A stretch of 64,000 nucleotides of DNA. Source: Aphrophora alni. Its lineage: Eukaryota; Arthropoda; Insecta; Hemiptera; Aphrophoridae. The notes beneath the pieces were generated by a model. The model searched no databases. It was not told the DNA's origin and was given only the letters and a program-made list of their open reading frames with translations. Of this stretch, positions 46,946 through 59,700 are shown piece after piece. The position numbers and the translations under genes are program-made. How positions within the stretch are numbered: the stretch's first letter is position 1; every line of letters begins with the position of its first letter. The stretch covers positions 68,840,984 to 68,904,983 of the forward strand of contig OY740769.1 in assembly GCA_963513935.1 (NCBI GenBank), in the 5' to 3' direction.

Positions 46946-47899
46946 TAAATAATTACTCATTTATAGTTTATATTTATACAACCACTCATTATATCTCCTA
47001 AACCTCCTAATAAAAGTTTTATTTGTTATACCATACATATATAAAAACATTTTTTAAATTGAATATTTACTGATTTTTATTTTTTTTAAATACTGGAATA
47101 ATCTATTATATACTATTTTCATGGACGCTGTTGTAGCACTACCAGCAATCGTCCATTCGGAATGTTTTGCTACGGAAGTTAAAACACAGCAAAACACTTC
47201 GAAAAGATAACAGACAGAAGCAGAAGTTGATGAAATCTTCCATCTTCTTTGTCCAATGAATAACAATATGATATTCCATGGATCGTGGTTGATATACACA
47301 TATTCAAACCTAAAATCTCAAAGTCTGTAACACTCTTCAAAGCAGTATTAAGGAGGATTAAAGTTTTCTTACCTGTTTGTTTTCATATATTATTCACGTA
47401 TTGTTTAACTGAATTTTTCCAAAACATAAATTTAATTTAAAGCAGTTTCAGAAGTTTCTTACAATTATTGACACCCATTTATTGTTATTATATTCTCACT
47501 CAAATAAAGAGCTGTTTACTTGTATAAATAATCACCTAATTACCACTATTTTTTCCAATTACTTAAATAGGAACAGAAGTAAAATTACTCCTCTGAGCTG
47601 TTACAATCATACGTATTAAAACATAGAGCATAATGGGGGGGGTGTATATAGTTTTTGTGTTTATATTAAAAATTGATAATTTCAGAAAATCACACCTTTT
47701 ATCTACAAAGTTATTTCATATTCAAGCTCAGCCCTTCTTCGTACATATATGTATAATTACATATAACGGTTGGAAACTAATATATATATTAAAACTTAGG
47801 ACCTACTATAATTACTATTTTGCATTGCTGACTGGTTTTCATGGAACAAACACTGTCGTAATCCACCTTTAAAAAAAATAAGTTACTTAAACGAAAACA

Positions 47900-48184
47900 C
47901 ATCGCGCAGTGAAAACACATCGCCCAATGAAAACACTGAATGATCCCTATTTTTCATGCAGTTCCGAGGCCTTCCTATACTATAGTTACCACTCCCGTCT
48001 AGTCCTGTTATTATTGATCTTATTATATGAGCTCTTTTTCACCTCAAATCCCTCCTACTATGTCGTCATCCCCCATTTTCTGCTGTTTAAAACCTACCCT
48101 AAAGCCACTAGTAGCGATGAAGTTAACATCACCGTGATAAAGATGCAGGAACCTGTGGGTTACCTTAGGGACCTCTCAGAGTAA
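47900..48184 (+). other. Open frame with direct repeats at its start
   Basis: Three imperfect copies of 'gaaaacacatcgc.ca.t' (about 47893-47935) precede and overlap a 91-codon frame. It has a hydrophobic centre (LVLLLLILLYELFF) and a better-composed end (ATSSDEVNITVIKMQEPVGY). I do not recognise it. The hydrophobic segment could be a membrane span, but no start context or splice sites support a gene. Confidence 0.2.
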
Positions 48185-48293
48185 GAAAACTTACTCGAAT
48201 ATTCGTGACACTTTATTTACGCGAATAGAGAAATGAAACATAAGGTTGTGTTAAATGTCACCGCAACTGAAAGTGTTGTTAAAATGGAGCATA

Positions 48294-48323
48294 CTTATCA
48301 TTATGGGTAGACATAATGATAAG
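48294..48323. repeat. Perfect 12-bp hairpin
   Basis: CTTATCATTATG at 48294-48305 is exactly inverted at 48312-48323 with a 6-base loop (GGTAGA). It stands alone, with no T-run or gene end beside it to suggest a terminator. Confidence 0.85.
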
Positions 48324-51300
48324 AATCTCTCAGATTCTTAAAGATTCCCTTGACAAGACAGAAATAGAAAACCTAGTATAAAAAGGTCAACTGATAGGGA
48401 AATATACTCCAGAAGGGCCTCAGAAACATGGGAATGATATCAGGGCTAATACAGGCCAAATAATTATTTTGAATTGTAACTTCAGAATGTCCAAATCATG
48501 AATCAGACTAAGTAAACTACACTGGAAACGCTGGCAGAATTTTAATCTCATCGTTGTCGGATTGGAATAGAAAATGACAACACCTGGAGATTCTGCAAAA
48601 ATGTATCAGCATAGGTTCACATTTAACATTACTTCATAAATGTAATATAAAGAAAATAGATGTAAAGCCGAATTAATACCTGATTTTTGAATAACTTGTC
48701 ATTATATTTTAAATTATAATAATCGTAATTTTAGAATTTATTTAACATGAAGATTTTATAAAATTTAAATAAGAGTTTTTGTGATTTTAATTACTTATTG
48801 TAACATTATGAGGGGTTATTTTCCTCCTTATGCAACATGACTTGTATCTACGTCCCCTGTTCTACCAGATATAGAGCTGATGATACCTTAGAGGTTTTTA
48901 ACTTGTGAATAGCAAGAAATATATCCTCCAGATAGATTCATCGTCCCTACTAGTTTTTTATATATGTCCCTAGTTACGTTATATAAATACTTAGGTAATA
49001 AAAAGGCAGAAAAGGTGTTCTTGAATGGTTTCCAGAGCCATTTTGCTTCATTATAAATGCCAGATTATATGCTAAAAAAGGGAAACATGCTTACTTTGAA
49101 TTTACGAGTATTTATGAAATATTTATAAAACAACAAAAAGAACATTATGCAGTCTGCATGTTTTAATTACTGGTTTTAGATAAATAAAGAAGCACTTAGC
49201 TTTTTCATAAAGTTTAACGCACCCCAGAGCAGGTCGTTAAAGAATCTAAAGAATCAAGAGAACATTTTTAAAACCTCACAGGCGTTGAATATAATTACTA
49301 ACACTTTGTATAAGAGCACTACTTTATTAATAAAATAAAAATCTATCATAAGAAAAAATCATGGGGTTGCTTTAAATTAAGGGTGTGAGAAAAATTGTAA
49401 AATAATACATAACATATTTAAATATATTAATTAATTAATTACAGTAAAAAAAATTAAAGTAGCTTGGTGAAAGCGTAAAAATGTCGATAACACAATATAA
49501 CTAGTTCTCGACGTTTTGAAAAGGTGATTGGCTGGACCGTTTTTTCAGATTTTTTCTTTAGAATTTTTGTCACTCTCTATTTAATATCGCGTCCAATTAA
49601 CTCGATGTATTGATATTATTGCAGTATGGTTGCCCAACAAAACGAAAAAGTCTAATATAAGTAAACTGTATTTAGCTCTTTTTAAAGAATAGTATTTGTG
49701 TTTGTATGTTTAATTACTTTTGAAACATATATTATATGTTTTATTTTTTTATTATAGATCTATTTACTTTATTTATAATTTGTTTATATACACTGTATGT
49801 TTGATAAAAATGTAAAGATAAATTTTGATGTTAAATAACAATATAGAGTTTATAATATAATTGTATAATAATTATGAGTATGAATTAACATCTGTGTCAT
49901 ATTCACCACTGAAATTTAATAATATTTAATAATTTATCTGCAAAATACTGTTACAATTTACTCACAAATATGTTTTAAAATATATGTATTGGAAAATATT
50001 TTACAGGGTTTAGATTAAAAGTTGTATGTAACTTATGGAATTATTTAATAAAAATAACTGATATTATTTTAATATTGAATTCGAAATTTGTAACGCATTG
50101 TGACAGGAATGGGGAAAAAGTAAATTAAATTCCTATTTGTAATAGGGTAGGTTTTACTACTTTGGTAAGATTTTAATTAGTCTATGGATAAATTAAAAAA
50201 AAACAGAATGCATCTTACAAATAATAAATATGTTTATTATTTGAACTGTTTAACTAAATCCTCACAAATCTTTCTTCGTAAAAAAGTTCTTCTTATTTTA
50301 TTTAGACCGTCAGAGAGTAGTTAAATCTTAATTAAGTAAATATAGCCGCTGTAAATATATTTTCCCTAGATACTTGTTATCCATTCAAAGTGTTTATTTA
50401 ACCAAGTTAATTGCAAATAATTAAAAGTAAAAAATATACATATTTTACAGTTTTTAGTTTTAAATTGATAGAATAAAACATTAATATCGGAACAGTTTCC
50501 ATATTGATCTGACATACAATATTTTTATTTCCGTTGTAAATAGCAAAGGAAATATTCAAAATTTTGATAAAATTAACAAAACACACTTCTATAACGGGAT
50601 ATCTACTCCAGGCTTTGAAGACTTTTTTTTCATAAAATAAACTGTTTAAATAGAATTAAGTTTTATAACTCATACATTTCATTAATGCAGAACAATTAAG
50701 GTTGTAGTTGTATGGATGGTACGATTGTCATAACATCATATTATTCAGTGACTAGCTTCAATATTCTACCTATCAGATAAATTTCACACCGGAAATAATA
50801 AACTAGATTAAAATTTTAAAAATAGAGCAATAGAAGCGTAGGGTAAATAATTTCTGAAAAAATAATAAATAAAATATCGACAGTTACAGAAAAATATATA
50901 ATTTGTTCGATATTTACGTTTGTTAATGAATTTTAATATTCACAAGAACAATATTTAAAGAGTGCAATAACAATAACCATAATTAATGAACAATCTACAG
51001 GCTACATTATTCAAATTAATTAAATAAAACGTAGCTGGGTTTGTTAAATACAAACATTGAAGAGAAGTAATAATGTATAATTAAACACACTACTCTCTCA
51101 CGATTGTTTGATTGTGTAGCCCCATTTCAAAATAATTAAATGACAATTATGTATATACTGTAATGAAACAGCGTGCAAAGGGAACACGTGACAGAACAAT
51201 GAGAGACTTCTGATATAAACTTTTAGTGTACTTTATTGTGTTTCCTTAATAATAATTCATTGTAGCTAATAACAAGGGATGCCCAAACCAATTAAACGAA

Positions 51301-52489
51301 ATATTTACTGATCATTTAATATAAAGCATTCATTCATTGATATTAAATTTATTACATAGACTATATTTACCAATCATTTTGTTTAAAGATGAAAACTATC
51401 CTTTATTACAAAACTTTATATTTGTTTCACATGTTGGGGAAACATTTTTTTAATGTTACGTTATAAGCCCTCCAACTAATTAATAAAATATAACACAAAA
51501 TTTTATTCATCTATATTGTAATCATATTCGTGTTTGTGCACATAGCTTATTCAATTTGAAAATATACTATTTTTTAAAAATTTTAAACGTCTGTGCCTCT
51601 TTTTTGAAAACAAAGAACTTAAAATCAATAGAATAATTTACGTTTATACACTTTAAACATTTACTAAATACGAAACAATTAACACACCTTTATATTTCCA
51701 ATCTTTTTTTTTTATTCTGAGTTGGGTACACTTACTAATATACTTATTGAAAAAAATACGAGAAATACAGTACACAAGTCACGACGAAAACCTGATATTT
51801 TAACGTTACATTATTAAGTTGACGACAATATACTACTTTGTCTAGATAAATGTTTAATAGAGTGAAAAGAACACACAATAGTCAAACATGTCCGGTGTGT
51901 ACTAAGCATTACAAAAGATAAATGGAATATAGATTCAATGTTCGCTGATATACCATTGGGTAGAGACGCAACAACTATCTTAAATCATGTTTATTTATTT
52001 TTTTCCAATAATTTAGAAAATCAGAGAATTGATATTTGAGGCAATTAAATGTCACCGGATTATACCCATATGTATAAATTGACACCACTTAACACTCTAT
52101 ATAATAAAGCGAATAATAGCACCAATATACCATAAAGCTTATATATTTATGTTGAATTTACTGAAGAATATAGGAGTAGAAATACATATCTGATTTTTAT
52201 TGGAATGTGTCATTTATTTATGTTTTTAGGAATGCTGTGTTTTAAATTCGTTATGTGAGTTTATTAACCTGAAAATGAAATAAATTAAAATTTTAAACAA
52301 TATTCAGGAATATTTATCATTGTTGTAACGTACCTTTTCAGTCTGAAACATATTATTCCAAGATTTCGGTTTTAAGATGGAACAAAATGAAGAGGTTATG
52401 ACTAAGATCGTAAATTTAATCATTATAAATAAACAACATTCTTTCTTATATGTTTTTAGTTGGGAATTATTTTTCTTCAATTTTTGTAC
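48324..52489. other. Long AT-rich noncoding stretch
   Basis: No gene, mobile-element end or tandem array found. The first 300 bases are slightly GC-richer but closed in all frames. Confidence 0.5.
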
Positions 52490-52586
52490 GTTGAAGATGT
52501 CTCTAACTGAAACAATGGTGTTAGATTTTAAAATACCGGCCTGTAAACAAGGTTTCGAAAGTTCCGCCATTCCTTTAGGTTGTACA
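52490..52586 (-). CDS. Candidate coding exon, product unknown
   Basis: A good acceptor ('aggttgttttacag') opens a 97-base minus-strand segment entering with one base. It reads VQPKGMAELSKPCLQAGILK and then SNTIVSVRDIFN, with balanced composition. The possible donor (ttcaac|gtacaa) is weak, and the frame in fact stays open further. An overlapping plus-strand frame (52377-52592) also exists but is Phe/Ile/Lys-rich. The protein is not recognised. Confidence 0.3.
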
Positions 52587-52936
52587 CTGTAAAACAACCT
52601 ATAATATGTCTTCAAACAAATAAGACATTTTCATCCTGTCAGTGTCAACTATCATATTATTTGTATGACAAGTTTTTATCCTTTTTTTCAAACATTTAAA
52701 ACAGGTTATTTATTTTCATTATGAAATTTGAGACAATATTAAGAGAAGTCTGTACTGAAAAATGTACACTATCAATTAAATAAGATATATTAATTTACAC
52801 CATGCCTTATTGTGTACGGATCTTATTATAAGTTTATAACAACAAGATGTCTGTACACGTTTCCTAAAGTATAAGAAATATTTAACGCTGTAACTAATTA
52901 TGTTTGATTCCCTTGCGTCTCCTATAGCACTCGCTA

Positions 52937-53098
52937 TATGATTGGATCTATTCCCCCATTGAATATTTGAAGTGCGGCTAGATTCAGGAGTCTGAAGTGT
53001 ATGTCATTGATTTCATCTTCAGGAGTTAAGTCTGTGGTCCTTTGATCTACATCACGTATTGATTCAATACGTTGTTGTATTAAAACACATGTTTTAAA
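52937..53098 (-). CDS. Conserved-looking open segment, no splice sites
   Basis: Fifty-four minus-strand codons lie between stops and include DLTPEDEINDIHFRLLNLAA followed by LQIFNGGIDPII and a TAG (52936-52934). Composition is unlike random AT-rich sequence. No ATG opens it. The only acceptor-like AG (gatgtag at about 53045) has no pyrimidine tract, and no donor occurs before the stop. It could be a last exon or a relic. On the plus strand, 'tttcatcttcag' at 53022 begins a competing 24-codon reading (ELSLWSFDLHHVLIQYVVVL) that ends at a stop. Confidence 0.3.
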
Positions 53099-55261
53099 TT
53101 ATTATGTATATCATTTATTTAGTTGTCAAAAGAATTTTAGTGTTCGGAAATTTAATTATATCCAATAAAGACAACTATTTATATAAAATAATAAGATTGA
53201 CATAATCCCCAAAACTAAATTTATGTGTTTAAGGGATCGTAAATTAAAAACCATGTATTAAAATTGTTATTCCTTTATATATTTTTCTTTACTAGAATTA
53301 TTACACATTTCAAGAACTCAGATTTTGTTCCTACCCAACAAAACAGTTATTAGATAGATTTGATTTCTGTTACTTGGAGCCGGAACCATTTTCAACTAAA
53401 ACTGTGTTCTTAGAATTACTTGAGTTATTTTGGAATACAATGAGAACATAATATTAAAATGCTGTAGTCAATACTCTAATTTAGACCAGTAAAAAATAAT
53501 TATACAAACAATCAAATAGAGATGATAGCTTCTTTTTAAATAAAAAATAAGATAGAATATCATATATTCCATTTATATAAGATAATTATATATTCCATTT
53601 ATTTCCATCAAATTACAATAACTGGAATGAATTTAAGCAATAGTGTAATACTCAATTCTTTTTGTAGAAGTTTAAGTAAATATTTCTAATCTGTACAATT
53701 TTTTCTCGGTAGCAAAAAATATATAACAGAGTTCGTATCGCCCATTAAATTTGACTATGTATACAATCAGGTGTTTCGAAATAGCTGTTTAGATCTTTAG
53801 ATTAAAAACTCACATTCCATCTTTTGTACCTCCATATTTTATATTTTGTACAAATACATTAGTAGTATATTTATATATAATATAGTGTACGAGTATAAGA
53901 GTTCTATTTTTATATTCTTTATTACATATATGAGAGACTTTACGTTCACTACAACTAAATATTGCAAAAACTAACATAAAATGTCATCTTATATTTAAGT
54001 TATGATAATAACTTATATTTCACTACTTTGTAATAACTTGATTATCTCTAACACTGTTGTTCAGTGGTACGTATAAGAAGGAGTTTCAGACAATTTACTT
54101 AGCCTATATACTTTGTAATGGGAAACATATAAAGGATATGAGAGTTGAGATCGCTTCCAGGATTAGTAAGCCGTTCGTTAAAATGGATTTCTATATATCA
54201 TATTTCAATCCGTTGTTCCATTATAAGAAAGTAAATAACTCTAATATTTTAATCATGAAGTTTCTGTAAGTTACTACACTCAATTTTACAAAATAATAAG
54301 GTTTTGGTTAAAGAATATTATATTTGTTATAAGCAAAAATTCATGTTTAATGATGTAATTATCAAAAAGAAATAACAATATTTTTTTATATGTGTTTAAC
54401 TGTTAAAACGCATAAATACTTTAGAAAAATCATTTTAAATAAATAATTTTAGTATTGTTATTTTCAGTGCGCATATAGTAACAAAATATAATTGTAAAAT
54501 TGTTTGTCTTCCTACAAAAATATATATAAACTTTCCTCAACCTTTCTTTTGATTTTATATTTCAAACTGTTGTTATGTATGCGGTTTATTTATTATATTG
54601 AAGTCATTTTCAGTTAACCTCATCTATGTACTTCTTCTAATAAATTGACACGATTTGGTATATCACAAATTAACGTGATATTTACAAGTTCATAAGATCG
54701 AATTAGGTGTAAGACAAATTGATGTGTTACGAAAATCATCTGCTTTATTTTTTCTCTACAAACGTACATGTTGTGATGAGATGATCAGACACATTTGTTT
54801 AAATTAAAACTTTTATTAGTTACGTATTATATTTTGGAAGTATAAATAATGTCTAATGATTGTATAGTCTTGTTAAAATAATTTAGAAAATATTTTTCTA
54901 CTATATTTACAAGGTTTATATGTTTCAAAGATTCAGTGAAATGTTCATCAGTTGTTTAATAAAACAACGGAATAACGAGTATCACAAATTATTTTCTGTT
55001 GTCTAAATATAGTTTTAATATTTGTTTTGGTTTAACTTAATGAAAAATAGAATTTCAACACATTTCAATTACATATCCGATATTATTTTCAAGATTGTCA
55101 TTTTAAAAATTAATTGAAATTAGGATAATATCTTCAACTGTGCTATGTATCTAGGAATTATTTCTGTAAATGTATAATTTTGTGTATGTTGTATAATCGT
55201 CGTTTTGTAAAATACCAAATAAACACCACATTTTAGGAACAATTAATCTTATAGTTTTCCC
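53099..55261. other. AT-rich noncoding stretch
   Basis: The plus-strand open frame 54057-54269 has one better patch (KHIKDMRVEIASRISKPFV) but no start or splice support. Nothing else found. Confidence 0.45.
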
Positions 55262-56412
55262 TTAAGGGGAGATGACCAGTTTTTCGGTCAAAAAATTGAA
55301 TTTTTTTTTATTGCATTAAAAAATCCTCCATCTTTTCCTGATTCAGAAAATATATACTTTTACTATATTTACAATACGCAAACAATCATAAAAAAATCAT
55401 ATATATAGTACTACACATCCTTTTTGACCCACAAGGGTCTGAGTTAGCTCAGGGAACTAACAAACATGTTATTACATATTCCAATTGAGTTTATGTTAAA
55501 AATTTCATTTTGTTGATTGGCAGCACTGGATTATTCTTGTTGCTAAGTTACATTGCCAGCAAAACATCTGTTTCTGTTTGTTTATGATTCTTCATAACAA
55601 ATTTGTAAACAATAAGTGCTGTTTGTGATTTTGTGAAGTGATATTATCGTGAAAGTAGTTTTTAATCTTTGTGATTAGAATGTAAAATGCCTCGTGTAAG
55701 AAAGTTTAACAACTCGACAAAATTTAAAGGGAACAGGTATTCTAAGATTGTGCAGGTTGAGCATAACCTAAATGAGAACATTACTCAAACTGTTGAAACC
55801 AGGCCTAGGCCTAACTCCTCTGACTCTAAAAGATCTTCTAGCTCCAAAAAGCTCCTTGATTCAAAGTTGCCTAAAAACTATGAATATGATGAGACAATTA
55901 TTAACCTGCCACTAATATCTGAGCTAGTGAAATCGTTTACAAGTTGTGAGGCGTGCGGAGCTGAAAATTGTATTTCGATGAGCGATGATGATGATGGTTT
56001 CACCAATGGCCTTAAAACGAGTTTTTCCGAAACTGTGTTTTTTAACCTTTAGGTAGGATTTTCTAGACTAATATAAGTGCCAATGACTTCAAATTTTTTT
56101 TGGTTACTTGGGACATTATGGTGAACAAAGTGTACTAGAATTTTGCTTCTATGTTAAAAAACCCATAAACTATAAAATAAAACAAAATTTTTTAAATAAT
56201 GAAAAAAAATTATTTTTTTAAAAATTTAATAAAATATACATTTTTTTGTAGAACACTTTGAAACTAGTGCAGTTCGCGGGAAATATCAATAAAAATAAGT
56301 AGTTAAAATTTGAGATGCATAGCTATAAGGGTTCATTATTAAATGGTACCTAAGCAACATGATGTTTACCCATATAAAGTGCATTGAATCTCAAAAGCAA
56401 ATCTCCCCTTAA
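55262..56412 (+). mobile_element. Kolobok-like DNA transposon, internally deleted
   Basis: TTAA at 55262-55265 and 56409-56412 flanks a 1143-bp unit (55266-56408). Its ends are GGGGAGAT and the inverted ATCTCCCC, 8 bases perfect, then diverging. Kolobok elements duplicate TTAA and have termini of the form RRGNRG, which GGGGAG satisfies. The internal ORF at 55687-56052 resembles the N-terminal part of the associated Mutator/Kolobok-type transposase proteins. The rest of the transposase is missing, so the copy cannot move by itself. Confidence 0.8.
55687..56052 (+). CDS. N-terminal fragment of a Kolobok-type transposase
   Basis: 121 codons from an ATG in the middle of the TTAA-flanked element. 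The product begins MPRVRKFNNSTKFKGNRYSK, basic and typical of the N terminus of these proteins. A Ser/Lys-rich linker with 'SSSKKLLDSKL' follows, then INLPLISELVKSFTSCEACG with a CxxC pair that would begin a zinc-binding module. It ends early at SETVFFNL, where family members continue into the catalytic region. The truncated protein should lack activity but might bind DNA. Recognition is by overall pattern, not by a search. Confidence 0.65.
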   Translation: MPRVRKFNNSTKFKGNRYSKIVQVEHNLNENITQTVETRPRPNSSDSKRSSSSKKLLDSKLPKNYEYDETIINLPLISELVKSFTSCEACGAENCISMSDDDDGFTNGLKTSFSETVFFNL

Positions 56413-56634
56413 ACATTAATTGTGTGAAACTCTAAGTAAACAATTTATGTAAATGTAAAATATATGACTATGGTAATAATTATGTTTATTATTAGCAAAT
56501 ATTCCTTAGTATTTTGTTTACATACGCCAGGTATACAACATTATGAAACAGTGATGTTAAATAATATTTAAACCCCCACTCTTGTTTTCATCTTATCTAA
56601 AATTTTATATAGAAGAGGATAGCGTAATACTCAC

Positions 56635-56729
56635 TACCGTCTGACATCGTAACATCATGTGAAAACACTTCCCACGAAGAGGTTACGTGCTTTCTAACTT
56701 TATGTCTATTTTTATCCGGTACGTGGTGT
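56635..56729 (-). CDS. Candidate coding exon with two good splice sites
   Basis: Minus strand: acceptor 'ggttattttttgacag' and donor 'gacggta|gtgagt' bound a 95-base segment entering with one base and leaving with one. It reads HHVPDKNRHKVRKHVTSSWE and then VFSHDVTMSDG, hydrophilic and balanced. A second acceptor further upstream (ttgtttag, exon start 56777) would extend the same frame. I do not recognise the protein. It is not phase-compatible with every other minus-strand candidate, so a single gene cannot be assembled from this window. Confidence 0.4.
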
Positions 56730-56777
56730 CTGTCAAAAAATAACCTAACTTTATTATTTAAGAGCAGTACGATGGAG

Positions 56778-59700
56778 CTAAACAAGTAATGATAAAAGTT
56801 TGTTAGGATATATTTTGAACTCACCTGGTTAATATCGATCTTAATAAAATGTTGCTCAAACTCAGTCCTTAATTACTTAATCAATTTATATTGATTTCTA
56901 ATTACCGAATATTCTGATTCGTTTATAGAAAAACAGGTGCATCACAGATGTTTGTTTTCAAAGAAGTTTCGACGAAAATTTGATAAAATGAAGACATAAA
57001 GATCAAAACAATGATGAGAGTTATGTAAAGCAGATATAGAGGTTAAATAGAAATTGTGAAAACAAACCACATAAAGCCTAACGCCGATTAAAAATTTGGG
57101 ACATATTTTAGATACTACAGAAATGAAAGTTAGGGAGGTTTGTGTCATACTGACATCATAAAACCGAGTTGCAAGCTACAGTGTATTAATTCTAATGGGT
57201 TCCACTTTTAAACATATTCAGTCCTCCTATCAAAATGATTTACCCTATTTTGGGTTCAGGGCGTTATTGTCATTAGATCAGGCGTATTACGATTATTTTA
57301 CTCTACTTTTTTGCTTTTGTTTATCCTGTGAGGTAAATCTGATAAATGTTTTTAATGTTTTCTCTACTTTGTCTTTCTCTATATTTGTAAAATATATAAC
57401 AGTAAGTTCAGTTGTTGTGGAGACAGCCAACACCACCTCACCTAAAAGTTAAATTTAAGAACACATAAAATATATAGAAAAGTACTTAATTTCATCGTAT
57501 TATTACTTCTGCAGTCTAACGGTTACATAAGGTAGTATTTATATCACAGATAAAACAACAGTCACTAAATAAATTCAAACAAAGGACGTGATATTGAATT
57601 TTGAAACTCTTAATAAATTTATTTTTTTAAAAAATGCGCAGCTATAACGTCAAATATATAAAGTCTCATAAAAAATAATGAAAATGTCTTTTTATAATTG
57701 ATATACGTTTAGCAATCACTGGTTGGAGTCATCATTGCTATTATAATAGGAAAATTATCATTAGCTAAGAAATTTTTCTGTTCAGTTTAATGGCTTTTTT
57801 TTTAAAAGGGAAATAATAATAATTAAATCTAAATAATAACTAGGAATTTAGGCTTAAATTATTCTCCAACGATAGGACATAGAGAAATCATTTATAACTC
57901 CCACTACCCCACTCCACACAATTTAAGCTCGATCTGAAACAACTTTTCCATTTACAATCATATAATCATGTATTCACAACAACCGCAAATACCTTACAAT
58001 AATTCACATAAACCTTTGTAGTTATACCAACTTCTATATTATTTTATTATTTTTGTTTAACGACCGTTTATAAACAAGTAGAAAAGATTCATTGGAAGCA
58101 TGCATACAACTAGTGTGTTGCCTCCCACAGTACATTATTTCTCTGATGAATGAAGGATGAAGTAATCACCTCACAGAATAAAATCACCAAGCTGAGATAT
58201 TAGTTGTATCAATTCACACCGATACTAGTATTGTGATATCCACAGCGATAACAACCAATACAGAAACTGTCGTTCAGAGCACATTTGTTTCAAAATGTTG
58301 TGGTTTTGGACGTTGAATGAATATTTTCTATAGTAGTTTTGTAATAAATGAAAATTAAGTTGTGTTACAAAGAGTTCAATAAAACTAGTTGGTTATAGAC
58401 GATAATAGAATTTTTTTAAAGCGATTTTGAAGTATTATAAATCAATTAGTATTTAAATATTTTCCCCTTTATAGCTTATTCCGCCGAAATCATCAATATT
58501 CAAATTGACAACATATTAAACTGATTTCATTAGTAAACATTTAGTTTATAAAACAAGTTTCCTAATTACTATCCAATTTCAAAGTCTTTTAAAACAAATT
58601 GCATTCCATTTAGTTCGATCACGTTAATCATTATTAATTTAAAGTTCACAGCAAACATGTATATTAATAATGTTAATATGCATTTATAAATACTAATTAG
58701 GAATTCGGATTATTTTTTGATTTTTTAACAAAATTAAATAATTTATAACTATTTTCCTCCCATATTTGTGTGCATTAGTAACTCTTAATATTACAAATTA
58801 TATTCTTGACATTTTAAAAATATAATAACAATGAAAAAAGCTTACAGTTATGAATTTTTGTAAAATTGTTAGACATTTCCATATTTTACAATAAAGAAGT
58901 TTGTAAAACTATCACACTTTTCCATCATTAAGTATTCATTGACATCTATCTACCAATTCATTGACAATATTTCAATTTGTATACTCTAATGAGATTTCGG
59001 AAGATATTGTAATTCACCAACTATATTGTAAAATTAGTTTACCTAAGTATACACTGATAATATTAACACCATCATCTACAACAAAGGAAGCAGTAATGGT
59101 TACCTTGTATTTACACAATTAAAACCTTTTACAATAATTCTGCTCATTAAATCCAGCTATACAATCTTACTAATTTATGGCTTTCCAAACTGCTCTAAGA
59201 TATACTAATAATTAGATAATACATTTTTTATCGTCATTGAATACTGCCACCACATTTTCTTTTCCTTTCAGGTAGTCTTCCCATGCACAATCATGAAAAC
59301 GTATCCATGAACGGGCGAAATCATACGATAATTAAAAATAGAGTCAAATTTTGAGGGAAGTGTATATATTTGTAAATACATTACAGGAAGCCTAGATATT
59401 TAATTTACTTTTTTTAAAACGAAAATGAAAATATTGTTACATTTCTATACGTTATAAATCTACAATAATTGTCGATAGTATAAAAGATGGTTTAACAAAC
59501 ATCATTCATACGTGTAATAACTATAATCTTTATTTTTTAATTAATAACTTCTAATATTCAAAGAGAGTGCAATTTTATCTGAAGTATTGCATGAAATCTA
59601 GCAGTCGTTTTCTTTTCTTGTGAGATAATAATTCTATAACCTTTAGGTTATACAAGTAATAACAATTATTTTATCTACAATAACATGTGTCGAAATAGTT

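Noticed and set aside
48294..48323. Rho-independent terminator
   Set aside because: The hairpin is AT-rich with no T-run or gene end, and the DNA is eukaryotic.
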